NCBI GenBank assembly: GCA_003008705.1
Contig: PDUO01000014.1
Span: 1,028,696 to 1,092,695, forward strand
DNA: 64,000 nt
Origin: Pezicula radicicola
Taxonomy: Eukaryota > Ascomycota > Leotiomycetes > Helotiales > Dermateaceae
Direction of reading: 5' to 3'
The notes beneath the pieces were generated by a model. That model worked only from the letters and a program-made list of their open reading frames with translations. It did not search any database and was not told the DNA's origin. A program made the translations under genes and the position numbers. Each line of letters begins with the position of its first letter. Positions within the stretch are counted from its first letter, which is position 1. Below, in pieces: positions 37,642-49,602 of this stretch.

Positions 37642-38820
37642 TTAAACCGTTCCATTCGAAACGTCCTCCTTCTTAAACTGCGACCCATGATAGTCCTTTG
37701 CCAATCCACTATGTGCCCTATTCCCCGAATCCGGTATAATATATTCCACATGTCTCTTCTCACTCCCATCACTAACCTCATTTCCAAACCTCGTACCAGC
37801 ACCCGTCACAGTGATAGTATGTTCAAGCGGGCCACCTTGTTGATAAGTAGCGGTGTCCAAAGGCATTGTATCGAAATGAATTGGCACATCTTCGCCCGCC
37901 AGAAACAAATACCAGTATAACGCTCCTACGAAGAGACCGCCGCCTACTATATTTCCGAGGAGTGAGGGAATCATCGATTTCCAGATGTAGTAGCCTGTTG
38001 TGAGAGGTGCTGGTGCGCCAAGGAAGATACCGAGTGGGATGAAGTACATGTTCGCTATTACGTGGTCTGTTCCGAGCCCTACGAAACACATCACAGGGAA
38101 CCAGATTGAAACGATTTTGGAGATGATTTCACGGGAGGAGATGGCGAGGAAGACTGCCATGCAGACGAGCCAGTTGCCTATGAGTGTCCGAGGTGTCAGT
38201 TGTCGTTTTCTTCACACGAGGTGGGGATTAAGCGAGGAGGAAATTGAAACGTACAAATTATCCCTTTCAGGAATATCTGATGCCATTCGGGTGTGACTGC
38301 CTTTGCCTTTGCGAAAGCAAGAGCTTCTTCCTTATAGGCACCAGTTTCAAAGGTCCCACCATCTACAACGAGTATTAGCATAATATCCCACAAATGGCAC
38401 TACAAGGGAGAAAGTAGAGAACATACACCCAGTAAGCACAGCCATGAGAAATAAAGCACCAGCTAGATTCGCAAAGAAGCTTACAACCCAAGTTGTCACC
38501 AGATCCAAGAAGCTACATCGACGATGCAAAAAAGCCACAACCGAATACATGCAATAACTAGTAAAGAGATCTGCGCCAGTAAGAACACACATAATCAAAC
38601 CAACAGGGAAAACCATTGCTCCGAGGGTACGAATCAGTCCTGGGGCGTTTGTTTGGAACCATGGCGCTGTGTTGGTGGAAAGCGCGAGGGCACATCCGAT
38701 GGAGATAAACATTCCGCCCATGAATGAGTTGACAAACATTTTGTCAATCCTCATCCGAGCCTTCTTTGCTCCGATGCGGGAGACCAATTCTGTTGTCTGC
38801 GCTGGGGTGAAGGCATCCAT
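37642..38820 (-). CDS. Formate/nitrite transporter (FNT family)
   Basis: Three exons: 38820-38427, 38362-38255, 38177-37642 (345 residues), with GTATGT and GTACGT donors; junctions rebuild TGYGGTFET and GIICNWLVCMAVF. Six membrane segments are expected; family blocks include MFISIGCALAL, GAMVFPVGLIMCVLTGADLFTSYCMY, AKAVTPEWHQIFLKG, SIWFPVMCFVGLGTDHVIANMYFIPLGI, and SLLGNIVGGGLFVGALYWYL. The polar tail of about 70 residues is variable in the family. Fungal members import nitrite or formate; which one cannot be told from sequence. No nitrate or nitrite reductase gene lies nearby in the window. Confidence 0.93.
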
Positions 38821-40100
38821 GATGGAGTACAGTTAACCTTAACGCAAGAGAATAAACTGGGAGCAGAAGCTGGAAGTTGTTCACTCAAATGGCTGCCAAG
38901 AGATAGGTGAAAAGGCGAAGATCACAAAAGAAAGCAATGTAAGCTTCGCCAAGGGAAGCCCACATACTTATGCTGCAACCCAAGGACCACTTCATCCGTT
39001 ATTAAGCGCCACCATGTAACGGTAATGGTTCTTTAGACAACGGTGCCAATAGGATAAGCTCGTAGCTTCCCCTGTTCATATCCTGCGGAGAACCCGGAGA
39101 GCAAAGATCTGGGGTCGGGAAAGATCCATTTCGAGATATTTACGCCGTGTCAGAGCGTCTTCCACCTAAAGACTTTCTTAATATTCGAAGGAAGGCTCGG
39201 TGTTAAGTCGGTATAAGAGAAAGAGGCTAGTGAATGAATATAAAAATAAAAGTCCTCATGGTACTCCCACGAATGGAATTGAGAAAATGGAGCGGGGTAG
39301 CCAAACTTGTGCAGCAAAAGTGCTTATCTATGCAGCCTGTAAGCCCTGTTATCTTTTTGTAATGTCTCTGACAGAGCATGAGCGAGACTGGAAGTCGAAA
39401 GGTTATCTGGAATCTCGGCGTTGGGATTTACCCAGGACTGGCGATAGGCTATAGCAGATGAATGGTAAGCATTACGGAGCGGAGCCAGATAAATGACCGC
39501 ATACTAGCATACCATCCCAAGCACCAGGTGCCATCTTTTGCTGGGGTTGGACATCTTTTAGAGTACTTAGTGTCAGATAGCAATGTTGAACTGCCTCGGG
39601 GTGCATTTTGATAGTGACTTCTAGTCAAGCTTTGGGCGCAACGCTTGAAACCAGCCCCCCAATCCACATCCATGCAGCCTTCCGCCAAATAAAAGCTTGG
39701 CTTATCAAGCTTCATCCCGTTCCTTTGCACCATGTTAGAATAAGAAAACATCCAAAAATTGTAATTTCCGAACCAAATGTAGCAAGGTACTGAATATCGC
39801 CATGAAGTATGCGTGCTTAGAAAAGGTCAACTAAATATATAACAGAGTTTGGTTGTTGAGATCTTGAAAGAGGAAGGTACGTCAGCTGGGAAGACCGGGA
39901 GGACATGGGAGCCCTTGGCATGCGTCGTACAGGGTTCCAAACCCGAGCGCGGGGAAAGCTCACAGGCCAGGGTGCTGTAAGTGCTTTCTGTCAGGGAGCA
40001 GGCAAGTAACTAAGTAGTCGCTGAACACCTGTTGAAATTAATATTGATACTGTATCATGTTAACTTTCCTCTATTATTAATGAACGTCCGAAATATAGCT
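38821..40100. other. Intergenic
   Basis: Promoter of the FNT gene and 3' flank of the epimerase pseudogene. Short frames only; no family recognised. Confidence 0.5.
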
Positions 40101-41117
40101 TTATGCAACCTCCTCTCCAACAAGCTTGAGATACTGCTTCGTAACAGCCTTACCTTGCTCCTCATAGCTTTGGAACTTAAATCCAAACACCTCCTCAGTC
40201 CGACTGGCATCATTATTCTTCAGAATACACTTGGCAACCGCCTTGTAAAAATTTCTATTCACAATCTCAATAGCGTCTTCCCAGCGTGTACCTCTCTCTC
40301 CTTCGCTGACAGCCAGGAAGTTCTCTCCCCCATGGATCTTTGGGTTGAGTGCTTCAACATGGAGTCTTGCTACGTCAGCCACGTGAACACTAGTGCTGGG
40401 AACAGCACCACATCCACTGTCTCCTCCCAGAACTTGGGCAAACGCTGCAGCGACTGTACCATTGGCTATGAGTTTGGGGTCGGTGACCAGTTCGTTATCG
40501 CCGATGACGAATGAAGGCATGATGTTGACAACATCTCATTCCGGTTTCCTAGCAGCAACAAACTCCTTCGTTGCTATCAAAGCTCGAACTTTGCTAGCAG
40601 CATAGGTTTTAAACACGTGAGAGTATCGGCCCGCGGGGAACGGAATCTCGTATTTATCGGTGAAGACCGTGTCAACCTCCTTCGCGATGAACTCTTCCTA
40701 GGGGATGATGGCTACGTCCGAGAAGGTTATAACAATTCGTTTGATACCAGCAGTTTTGTAGGCAGCTTCGAGGATCCCTATTGTGCCTTTGAGCGCTGGC
40801 TGAATGAGGTCTGTCTCGTATTGTTCCGGAGTGAAGCCTTCACCTCTGGTTACTGGCGAGGCGATATGGAATATGTATTAGACTCCTTTAACGGCTTCGT
40901 CGTAGGCATTGTCAGACAGAATGTCAGGAACAATGATGGATGTGAGCTTCGAGCCTGGGTTAAGTGTTTTCACTGTTGGAGTCGCAAGTATGGCTTCGAA
41001 CTTTGCGTGGGATCGAACTGCAGCACGGACTGAATAGCCAGCTTTCAAAGCTAGTTGAATGCTCTTAATACCAATAAGGCTAGTACCGCTAGTGATGAGG
41101 ATGAGTTCTCCTCCCAT
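40101..41117 (-). pseudogene. NAD(P)-dependent epimerase/reductase with three nonsense codons
   Basis: Extended SDR of the cinnamoyl-CoA/dihydroflavonol-reductase type in one continuous frame of 338 codons. Blocks: GELILITSGTSLIGIKSI (dinucleotide fold; the usual GGxGFxG is altered), VPDILSDNAYDEAVKGV, FHIASPVT, YAASKVRALIA (catalytic YxxxK), NIMPSFVIG, SVHVADVARLHVEAL. Three in-frame stops interrupt it: TAA at 40880-40878, TAG at 40700-40698 and TGA at 40538-40536. There are no frameshifts or deletions, so inactivation looks recent. The stops sit where family members have Gln/Glu/Asp or aromatic residues; each could arise by C to T or G to A. Confidence 0.85.
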
Positions 41118-41929
41118 CGCTGATGGTGTATTGGTTCTTGGTTTATGTTTGTCGCTCGGTGTGAGTGCCAATTGGGAGGATTGTCGAAGAGCTGGGAGGT
41201 CTTGGATATATGAAGGCTCGGTTCTACGAAGCAGAAGATTGAGGATCAAGTGTGTATCGTTGTTATTGGTGTGGTGTGAATGGAGAGGGTTTGAAAGGAC
41301 GAGAACAAGCAGGTACTTATAGCCATTTCCAAGCCACCTTCTCTCACGTTCACTAGCCATTTATTTTGTCATCTTAGAGTATACCGTCAGACTTTGCTTT
41401 ACGGTCTGCAAAACTAGCTCATAGCTGCAGCCACTTCTATATTGATTAGTTTCTCATTGCCTGCCATCACAGAGGTGTTGTTGAGTGATCGATGTTCTTA
41501 GCCTGGCTTAGGAAGGAATCATGGCATGGCTATTGTAAAGGGCGTCGTTGACTGGCAGACGGAGCTTTGATAAAAAATCATCATGCTTTCGTACGAATAT
41601 GGTGAACGTCCTTGCCTTGCTTGTTAAAGTCTTGCGCATAGGCGTTAGGAGATAATTTTGTGGACAGAGATCAGTAATCTTCCCGCAAACCTCAGATTGG
41701 TTTGCGACACATGATATGAATAAAACCATCTGCGACCTAGAATACGAATTTTCTTACATAAAACATTAGCCTGCAATTCCTCAAAAATGCGTGCTAGAAT
41801 AAAGTGAGCTGCTTGTGAACACAATTTCTAAGCAATTCTAGTAGCTTGCCAAGTAGGTTGTACTAACTTTTGGCCCAATGACCGTGAAACCATTATCCGC
41901 TGCCTGTCAACTTCTCGACTCACTCATTC
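41118..41929. other. Intergenic
   Basis: Upstream of the epimerase and downstream of the PQ-loop gene. The epimerase frame stays open upstream of 41117 for another ~80 codons, but that part has no family match. Confidence 0.5.
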
Positions 41930-43004
41930 CTAAGAGCATGCAGAAAGCCTGTGACTCGCAACAGAAGACGGGGTGCGAAACACAGATGTCGATGACGGCA
42001 CCTGATGTAGGGTCACATCATTAGAAACACCCTCGGCAACTACTTGGTCAAGCTCAGTCGCATGAGTTTGCTGGGCTCTTCGGCGCTCAGCTCTGTCACT
42101 AGTCTTTTGGCGTAAATATGGAAGGAGATTGAAATAACCTCCACATGCAAATACACCGCACCATAGCACAAATTCCGTAGCATAAACTACTATGCCGAGG
42201 ACATCAAGTTTCGGTTCAAAGACTGCATGATGTTAGTAAAGTTATTCAACCCACTCGAAATCCGACTATCCGAGGGCACTGGAAGGAATACTTACAGATG
42301 GATAAAAGAGAAAAGACATCTCCTGCTGCGTCAATACCGACGAAAATGAACGATATTCCACGCACAGTTCGTTCTACCCAGATGTCGTAGTAATGACGTA
42401 GAACCCCCAAGGACAGAAGTACCGTAGATAAAACACCCATCAATGTTACCGGCCAGGTCCTGTCGTCTTTGACAGCCGCCTATATTCACAGTCAACTACG
42501 GTCTAGTTAAGAGGGTAAGACGATTATTACCTTGAGTCCGAAGATCAGAGCAGCTTCAACGCCGCCAAAGAGCATACCAATTGCTCCCACAAACGCACAG
42601 CATTTCAAAGGGGGCCAACGCTACAAGAAAAGAAAAAAAGTGAGCAAATGTGCACTACGTCTGACCGGAAGAGCCATACATCATCATAATGATAGCATTG
42701 GATCCACGTAATGAGACTCAGAAGAGTCAAAATCTGAGGCTGTATTCGAAGTGCAATGTTGAAATTGGAGACCACATTGTATGCTCCAAGCGGAACCCCA
42801 GCACAAGCCCAGAGCAACATCATTGACCGCTGAAGACCGATGGTATTGTGTCTCCGGTAGTTAATTATTATCTGTGGGATAAGCTATTGTAGATTTAGTT
42901 CCCAGTCTTTAGTTGTGATTCTTGAGTCTGAGGTTACATACCTGAACAGACCAACATACTGCCCCTATGGTGCCCAGCACATTAGCTGCTACAGGAACAT
43001 CCAT
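41930..43004 (-). CDS. PQ-loop repeat membrane protein
   Basis: Five exons: 43004-42942, 42883-42680, 42620-42531, 42479-42296, 42222-41930 (277 residues), all phases consistent. The first PQ motif is rebuilt across intron 1 (CWSVQ-LIPQIIINYRRHNTIGLQ) and a second occurs as IQPQILTLLSLITWIQC. Seven-helix topology is likely, with YDIWVERTVRGISFIFVGIDAAGDVFSLLS in the second half and a polar C-terminal tail. PQ-loop proteins are membrane transporters such as vacuolar cationic amino-acid or cystine exporters; this fungal subgroup is uncharacterised. The exon 2 donor (GTATGG) is weaker than the others. Confidence 0.85.
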
Positions 43005-43501
43005 TTTTGCTGTGAAAGCTGATAGATATCGACGAGAGCGAGAAGTCAACTTAGTTCAGGAATATGTACTCAGATAATAATTGAGCTCAACGAGTTCAAT
43101 GTCATTCTATCAAAGTTGGGGCGTTAAAGACTGAAGAGAATTTGTTGCGATGTCGGCTTCCGATGTTGACTTTGTGTTTACATAAGCAAGGATAGGCGAT
43201 ACATCACGTGAATGACCCCCTCTTGAGAGAAATTCTTCACATGTAAAGATTCCACAGCTTCTTGGTGTTCGAAATAGCTATAATAACTTGCCGGCTCCCG
43301 CAAGTTGTGGTATTCAAATGAGATACGTTCTCCTCTGCCTATTACACCACTTCAAGCCTCAAGCAACCACTTAGACGAACTAAGCAATTGAATCTGAGCG
43401 AATAGCTACCTACCTGAGTATGTCTGATTCGCCATTTGTATATTACCATACTAACCCAAGTCAAATCCTCCTGAACTCCCAAGGCCTTCCAATTTTCATA
43501 C
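43005..43501. other. Intergenic; promoter of PQ-loop gene
   Basis: Nothing beyond flanking regulatory sequence is seen. Confidence 0.45.
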
Positions 43502-45241
43502 TCATCGTGTCAGTAAGATTAGGCTATACATATCCACGCAAACTAGTCTATCGAATTTCGGCTCGTTCGCCCTCCGACTGCGTTCATCAGGAACATAGAA
43601 CTTAGAGCCAATCTTATACTGGCCATTGGCAATTGCAGCTCTTCCCACAAGGCTGAAATATGAATTCTTCCAGCGTAAGACTGCAACTGTATCAGATCCA
43701 TCAAACTGGATGACCTCGTCTCCTACCACGGCATTCGGTGGCGCAAACCCGAGGAGGTAATCATCTGTAATAAAAAGGCGTGGATCATTTCGTGTTGAAT
43801 CATCTGACCTGCGAATCATGGCATGTTCTGGTGATGCTTGTTTGCCAATCTCAGAGACAAGTTCAAGATTGTCTTGGCCGAGAGAGATTCTACGGATGGG
43901 CCGATGATCCCCAACACGTGTTGTAAAAGCCCATTCAGCAGCCTGGAAAATGGGGCGGATTTTTGCTACATCTGCATCTTTCAATTCCAAAAGTACCCTC
44001 AGAAAACCCTCATTCATGCGACGTATTTCGACAAGGTTGACATAAATTTGCCTCCTATAAGCGGCCTGAGAAACCATGACGTTCCAGGATTTCGTTGCTT
44101 CAGGATTGGCAATAATCTCGGTGTACGAAGGTCCTATTGTCATTATTCTTCCAGCTGATGCTCCAATTACGTTCAGAGTCTTGATAGGGAAATCATGGTT
44201 TCGTAGTAACTGATGGCCTCCATTCTCCAAAAAGTCTCTCTGTATTACAGCATGTCCGCCAAACAGCTTTTGAACAAGTTGGCTAAAATGAACAGTCCTC
44301 TTGGAAGCTTCTATGTACGCAGTAGAAGCGTATTGGAAGTTGACCACATCCTCATAGACTTCGAAGAGAGACTTTGAGTAATCCACAGAAAGACTTCCGT
44401 CCTGGCAGTCGTGCGCTATTCCCACAAAGCCATAGATCTTATCTCGCGGCTCAGCGCAGACTGAATTTTGACACACTTCCATAAGATTTGCTAGCAGGTA
44501 ACTGTCGCCATGCCTGTCTTCCCGTAGTTCGGCTAGTTTACATGCAGGGTCTGTTAAGGAAGGTTTCGACTCTTGGATTTGAGCGAAAAAATCATTCCAT
44601 CTTGCTGACTTCGCGCCCCAGTAAACTCTCAACTCGGTGGCAGCCCCAATCTCCTGCACAATCCAAATCCGTTTCCAGTAAGGGCGATAGCAAAGAGCCA
44701 TGTCGATCGGCCACGAGGGTTCTATCGCTATAACCTTGTTATTTTCATGCAAATGAGTTTGAAATGTCTACTTTCCTTCATTTCCCTGATACTCATGTGG
44801 TTCCACAGACAGGCCGAGCCATACTATTACCTCCTGCGCTCGAGAGTAGATATAGGCCATGAGCTTGACCTGATGATTTTTTTCATCGTTGTTTCCCTGG
44901 TCAATACAAATAGCATCGATCCATAACACTCGTTCCTCAGTCGGGGAGCGCAAGTTCTGTAGAGCATTCCAAAGGTTGAGTCTGATAAACACTCTGGTGC
45001 CATTCAATTCAATAGCCCTTATCTCATTTGGGCTTCCCCATGTATAAGACAAGGCTTCGTATTGTGGTCGGTCCGCAAATGCGGAGTGTACGAGCTTTAC
45101 GCGCACGCTGGCTTCTCGTGGTGCCGGCTGCAGAATCGCAAGGCGGATTGAGGGTTGTGATGAGAGGTCGAGAGGTGCATATTTGAAGTTTGAGAATCCT
45201 TCCGAATCAGAAATCGCAGACACTGTCGATTTCATTATCAA
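43502..45241 (-). pseudogene. HET-domain (heterokaryon incompatibility) gene with one in-frame TAG
   Basis: One frame of 580 codons with an N-terminal HET domain: YEALSYTWGSP, VLWIDAICIDQGNNDEKNHQV, YSRAQEVIVWLG, then IWIVQEIG, RDKIYGFVGIA and VDYSKSLFEVYEDV after the stop. HET proteins trigger vegetative incompatibility and cell death after fusion. A TAG codon at 44770-44768 interrupts the frame inside the domain; sequence on both sides is in the same frame and well conserved. A GT-AG intron removing it would be only about 37 nt, too short. Either the gene is disabled or only a shortened 157-residue product is made. The C-terminal ~250 residues are variable, as is usual. Confidence 0.8.
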
Positions 45242-45588
45242 AGAGAATTGTGAACTTTCGAATCAAGATTATAGGATATACTCCTAATAGAAGTTTGTCG
45301 ACTGGAGTCGAGGTTGAGAAGTATGTGGTGTAAGCACTTGCATATAAGCTGTGTGATTGGTTGGATGGTGGAGAGAAGCATTTAGCTGTCATCCGTCAAA
45401 ATTCCGAAAGACAGAAAGTCGTACCCTTACAGGCACAAATATACAGCTTTTTAGATACAAACTAAAATAGTGCTTTAGCCGTAATAATTGAATGGATTCG
45501 TAGTTGATACAATAATAACACATCCCGAGACTTTTCGAGTTGCCAGACGCCCTCACTCCCAGAATAACAACACATATATATGGTTCCT
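45242..45588. other. Intergenic
   Basis: Short spacer holding the HET promoter and the 3' flank of the twin-CX9C gene. Confidence 0.45.
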
Positions 45589-46609
45589 TCAATACCATCG
45601 AAGTATCGAAAAGAATTTGTCTGAGATCGTTTCCTTGCCAGCCTCTTTCCGCTGTTGCCGCTCCTCATCTTGTCTCTTGTATATCTTACCAAGGCCACTA
45701 GCTACCTGCACACCGGACTCTATCTCAGCACGGATAGCAGCTTCTTCGATTTCCTTCTCTTCTGGACTCAAGCCCTTTAGTCGTTCTTTTAATTGAATCT
45801 GTGTCTTCGTAGGGAGTTTGTCTGGCTCAGCGACAGCTGGTAGTGTACGTCTCGCAGCAGTTAGGAGGGGAGGGAAGCTGGGTATTGGCCTTCCTTCAGC
45901 TTTGGCAGCTTCTATCTCCTTTTCTTGATCCAACATTCGATGATACAGAGTGTCGGCATGCATCTGGATCTGTTCATCAACCTCGGGTGGGCGATCGTAG
46001 GTTGAGAGGTACCCTAGGGCCCGGAGAAATTTCTACACATAGCTAGTCAACAACATGTCGCAATAGCACATACTCGATTAGATTGCCTACTCCTTGCATA
46101 GTATAACACCTATCCAATTTTTTATTTTCGGTCCTGCACATAGTCATTCGCGCTGCCAATCCTCCCGATTCAAAACACGCATTGACATCCTCCTGTTCTA
46201 GTACACAATTTTCCAGGGCCGCTCTTCCAATTTGGGCCTTCCTTTGCTTGTATCCTTCCAGTACATCATTAATCTTCTCCGCGTCCGATTTCATAGACTC
46301 TTCCACCTGGTTCTGCGGCACATATGTTTTCCAGAGATGCGCGTACCGTCCGTCTGGGAATTGACTCTGCGGTGGAACTTCTGGCTTGCCATCGTTTTCT
46401 GTTTTGGGCTTCACAGGTTCTGCTTTCTGCGCTTTCGGACTAGATATGGGATCTTGTGGCGCGGGTTGTCGTGTCGCTGGATCTGATGTGCCGTACTTTA
46501 CTGGTGATTCTTTGGCAAGAAATTCTCGCAGGCTGGGATCAAGATTCCGTAAAGGATCTTGGTTTTTCTTGTCATCTTTGCTCTCTGAATCTCCCCAAAA
46601 CCAACCCAT
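45589..46609 (-). CDS. Twin-CX9C (CHCH-type) protein, probably mitochondrial
   Basis: Two exons, 46609-46091 and 46032-45589 (320 residues). A conserved MGWFWGD start and DPSLREFLAKESP precede a Pro/Lys-rich linker. Residues about 134-167 hold C-x9-C, 12 residues, C-x9-C (CVLEQEDVNAC and CRTENKKLDRC), the signature of intermembrane-space proteins oxidised by Mia40. The second half has LGYLSTYDRPPEVDEQIQMHADTLYHRML and a Lys/Glu-rich helical tail. The intron donor chosen is GTAGGC, because the nearby GTATGT does not keep frame. No N-terminal presequence, as expected for Mia40 substrates. The exact biological role is unknown to me. Confidence 0.75.
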
Positions 46610-47179
46610 TGTGGCATATAATAGATGCGACAGAAGAACTAGAAAGAAGTGCCGACGTTAATCGCAGACTAAATCCGTGAGTTCACCACGGCCTTTGCGC
46701 TAGGCTCGGGTCGGCCGGAATAACACAAAAGCCGATGCCAAGGCATATCACGAGGATAATCCTCACTGAAGCACAGGTTGCTTGCTCGCTGAACTTGAAC
46801 GTTTTACAGGCATGAGGTTCCTGTAAGCAGTCCCACAAATCCTCTTTATATTCAACAAAGAAAAAGTGGCTAAGTTGTTAAGATAACAGAAATTACGATA
46901 AAAACATTTATACTAAATGCTGTAAGTAACTCGAGCTCAGCTTACTCTAGATACCTATTTACATTGGACTAATTGCTAAGCGACGTCGAGATCAAAAAGG
47001 GCTACCAAAAATGCCTACATGACAAAATAGGAGCTATAGCATTTTCATCCATCAATCGAATTGCTATCTCGAGCCTTCACGAAGCTGCTAGTGTTAAGAA
47101 ATATCACTGGCAACTGCAAGTGCAACGATAAATTTCTTCAATCTTTCTTCGTCTCCCCAAAAGCTATAATTTCCACCCA
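46610..47179. other. Intergenic
   Basis: Promoter of the twin-CX9C gene and 3' flank of the P450 relic. Confidence 0.45.
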
Positions 47180-48919
47180 TCAAACCTTTCTCTTCTCAAT
47201 CGTAAGCCAAATATCGTTCCAATAAGCAATCCAACCCTTAAAAACTGGCTTCGGCGGCCCAGGCATCTCCGTCGAAGGCTTGTGGTCTAAACATCCTAAA
47301 GAACTGCATCAAGTAACATCAAAATCAGCTTTACTCTCTCAGACTCCTCACACGTCCCAATCAAATAATGCAACTACTGCAAAATTAACATACCATAAAA
47401 GGACTCTTCAAAAGCTCCATCATAGCCAAATCCTTCCCAAGGCAAGCCCAACTCCCACACCCAAAAGACAAATTATACTTATCAAACAACTTTGCCCTCT
47501 CAACCGACTCCAACCACCTCTCAGATCGAAACTCCTCAGCATCCTCACCATAAATACTTTATCACATTGTACAATCCATGGATTACTAGTAACTTCAGTA
47601 CCTACAGGTACCTGTTTTCCGGCTATGATTAATGAGCTTCATCGGCCGAAACTATACCGGGAAAGATGTTTGGTGCGGATGGACAGAGACGCATACTTTC
47701 TTTTACGCAAGCGACGTAGAAGGGACAGTGTTGTGCTACTTCGGCATACTGAGGAATGGGTTAGGAAAGAAGACCGGAAGATGCTGCAGTGTCGATTTCG
47801 GATAACATACACTTGTAGACATTTGGTGAGGAGAGGATGTATGTTAGAATGGCGCCAAAAGGCTGTTCCGGTTGTATTTGAGCCGGCAAGAAGCACGAGT
47901 AGGATTTCAGCGCGGAGGTAGTCTTCTTTTAAAGGATTACCTTCGGGGTCTCGTACATCCATCAACCTATATTCAAAATGAGTAATGTCTTGATAAATAA
48001 GGGCAAAAATTCACATAAGCTTGAAGTAAATCCACCCGATCCTTAGCTTTCCCTTCTTCAGCCCCCCTGATTCTGTCATTCACCAATTTATCTCGCCACC
48101 TCAGAAGAACTCCCATCCCGTTTTTGTCTTCAGGACTAGCGACTGGGTACTTACCCATCCATGTACTTTTAGCCCATTCCGTAAACGGAGACAACCTCGC
48201 CATAATCCCAAAAGCATGTAACCCGCCATGAAAAGCAACGATAAGTCCTCCAACATCTTCCTCCTTCTCTATAAATCCCATAGCCTTTCCAAATCCAACA
48301 GCAGAAATCACATCATAAGCGACATCTATAGTCCAAGGTGCAGAATTAAACGGTTTCCCAATTTCCGCAAAGCGTTCGTCTAATTTACTGATCCAATAAA
48401 TAATTTTTTTATCGATTAAAGGCTCCGTCTTGGAGATCTTCGAAAAGGAATAGGGACCTGCTACGAGTTTTCGGTGTTCGGAATGTGGTTGCATGTTAAA
48501 GAGTGTCTCTGTCGGACCGAAGGAACCTGCAATATACTGCTTTCCTTTGCTAGCTGTACGGTTGTATATAAAAGGCAGGCTCTCAGCGCTGGAGACCAGT
48601 AGCATTGTCGGCGTTAAACGTACTACAGAGTCTTGTAAAACATGTCAATAGGCTATAAGGCATTTAGTATGAAGTATTTACCATGCTTCTAAACCAAATT
48701 CCATACGGTTTCGACTTCTGTTTCTCGAACATTGTGCCATGCGATCTATAATCTAGTGACACTTGCCCAAAATGGCCCAGGGAAATCTTTGAGGGGATGA
48801 ATGAAATAATAGTATGCGACTTTATATAGACAGTACGCGAAAAGGACGAGACTGGTATTACTAAACGTTAAAAGTGTAACTAGCCTCGAAAGGAGGGACT
48901 GAGATGATTCAACATCCAT
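47180..48919 (-). pseudogene. Cytochrome P450 pseudogene
   Basis: P450 blocks occur in the right order but in shifting frames. N-terminal membrane anchor and YFIHPLKDFPGPFWASVTRL (stop by a 2-base loss, continuing as YRSHGTMFEKQKSKPYG), a long intact middle (48605-47990: PTETLFNMQPHSEHRKLV, WTIDVAYDVISAVGFGKAMGF), I-helix LLAGSNTTGTAF followed by a one-base shift to ILTYILSSPNVY, K-helix VKESMRL (ExxR), then [13 protein letters not shown] and the heme loop [10 protein letters not shown] with its Cys. At least three frame breaks and stop codons before the heme region show inactivation. The family resembles fungal benzoate/pisatin-demethylase-like P450s. Confidence 0.8.
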
Positions 48920-49602
48920 CTTTGTGTAAGCACGAAGTGGTATTTCGTTACACAAAGATACACAAAGATGGGAAAGAGAGAGAAGTCGATAACACGGCCA
49001 CAAAACCACCAAGATATTTGACATCAATTGACCGAGGAAGCGCTCATCGTACCATCTTTGGGTTGCCTTGCCCCACGCAATTCATGTTCTTTTGCAGGGG
49101 CAGGGAGCGGCAGTGGAGATATTCAGCCTAGCCTGAAGCACAACATAACTCTGAAAGCTTTTCAATTTTGCCTTTAGGCTTAACCCCGCAACTTTAAGGG
49201 TACATTATGGATTTTAAGGCTAAGTCAAGTACCAGCTTAATAGGTTTTTTTAACGAGCTACTAAATGTTTAAAACAGGTTCTCAAGATGGAGAAGGTTGA
49301 GGAAACCCTTTACCGACGTCACGTCAAGCTAGGCGAGCACGACCAGTGGAGAACAAGGTACTTGGCGCCACGCGATAGCAATCGTTGCAAAGCCATTTGC
49401 TTTGATTTATCAAGGTGTCGAGTACATATGGTCTAGTACGAAGCAGGGCGACTGGGATGGGGAAAGCGTTGAGAGCCTGGAATCGCTATTAGAAGTTAGA
49501 TCAGGATCAGCATATAGGCTTTCTAGTAATGATTTCAGAAGACGTTGTAGTTATGTTAACCCCGGGTATCGTAATTCATAATATCATGTACATCTCCAGC
49601 CT
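48920..49602. other. Intergenic
   Basis: Upstream of the P450 relic. An imperfect inverted repeat (ctttgtgtaa...ttacacaaag) lies at 48920-48958. No gene. Confidence 0.45.

Noticed and set aside
44752..44770. A mini-intron removing the TAG of the HET gene
   Set aside because: The only GT-AG pair spans about 37 nt, below the size seen in this window, and would delete in-frame residues.
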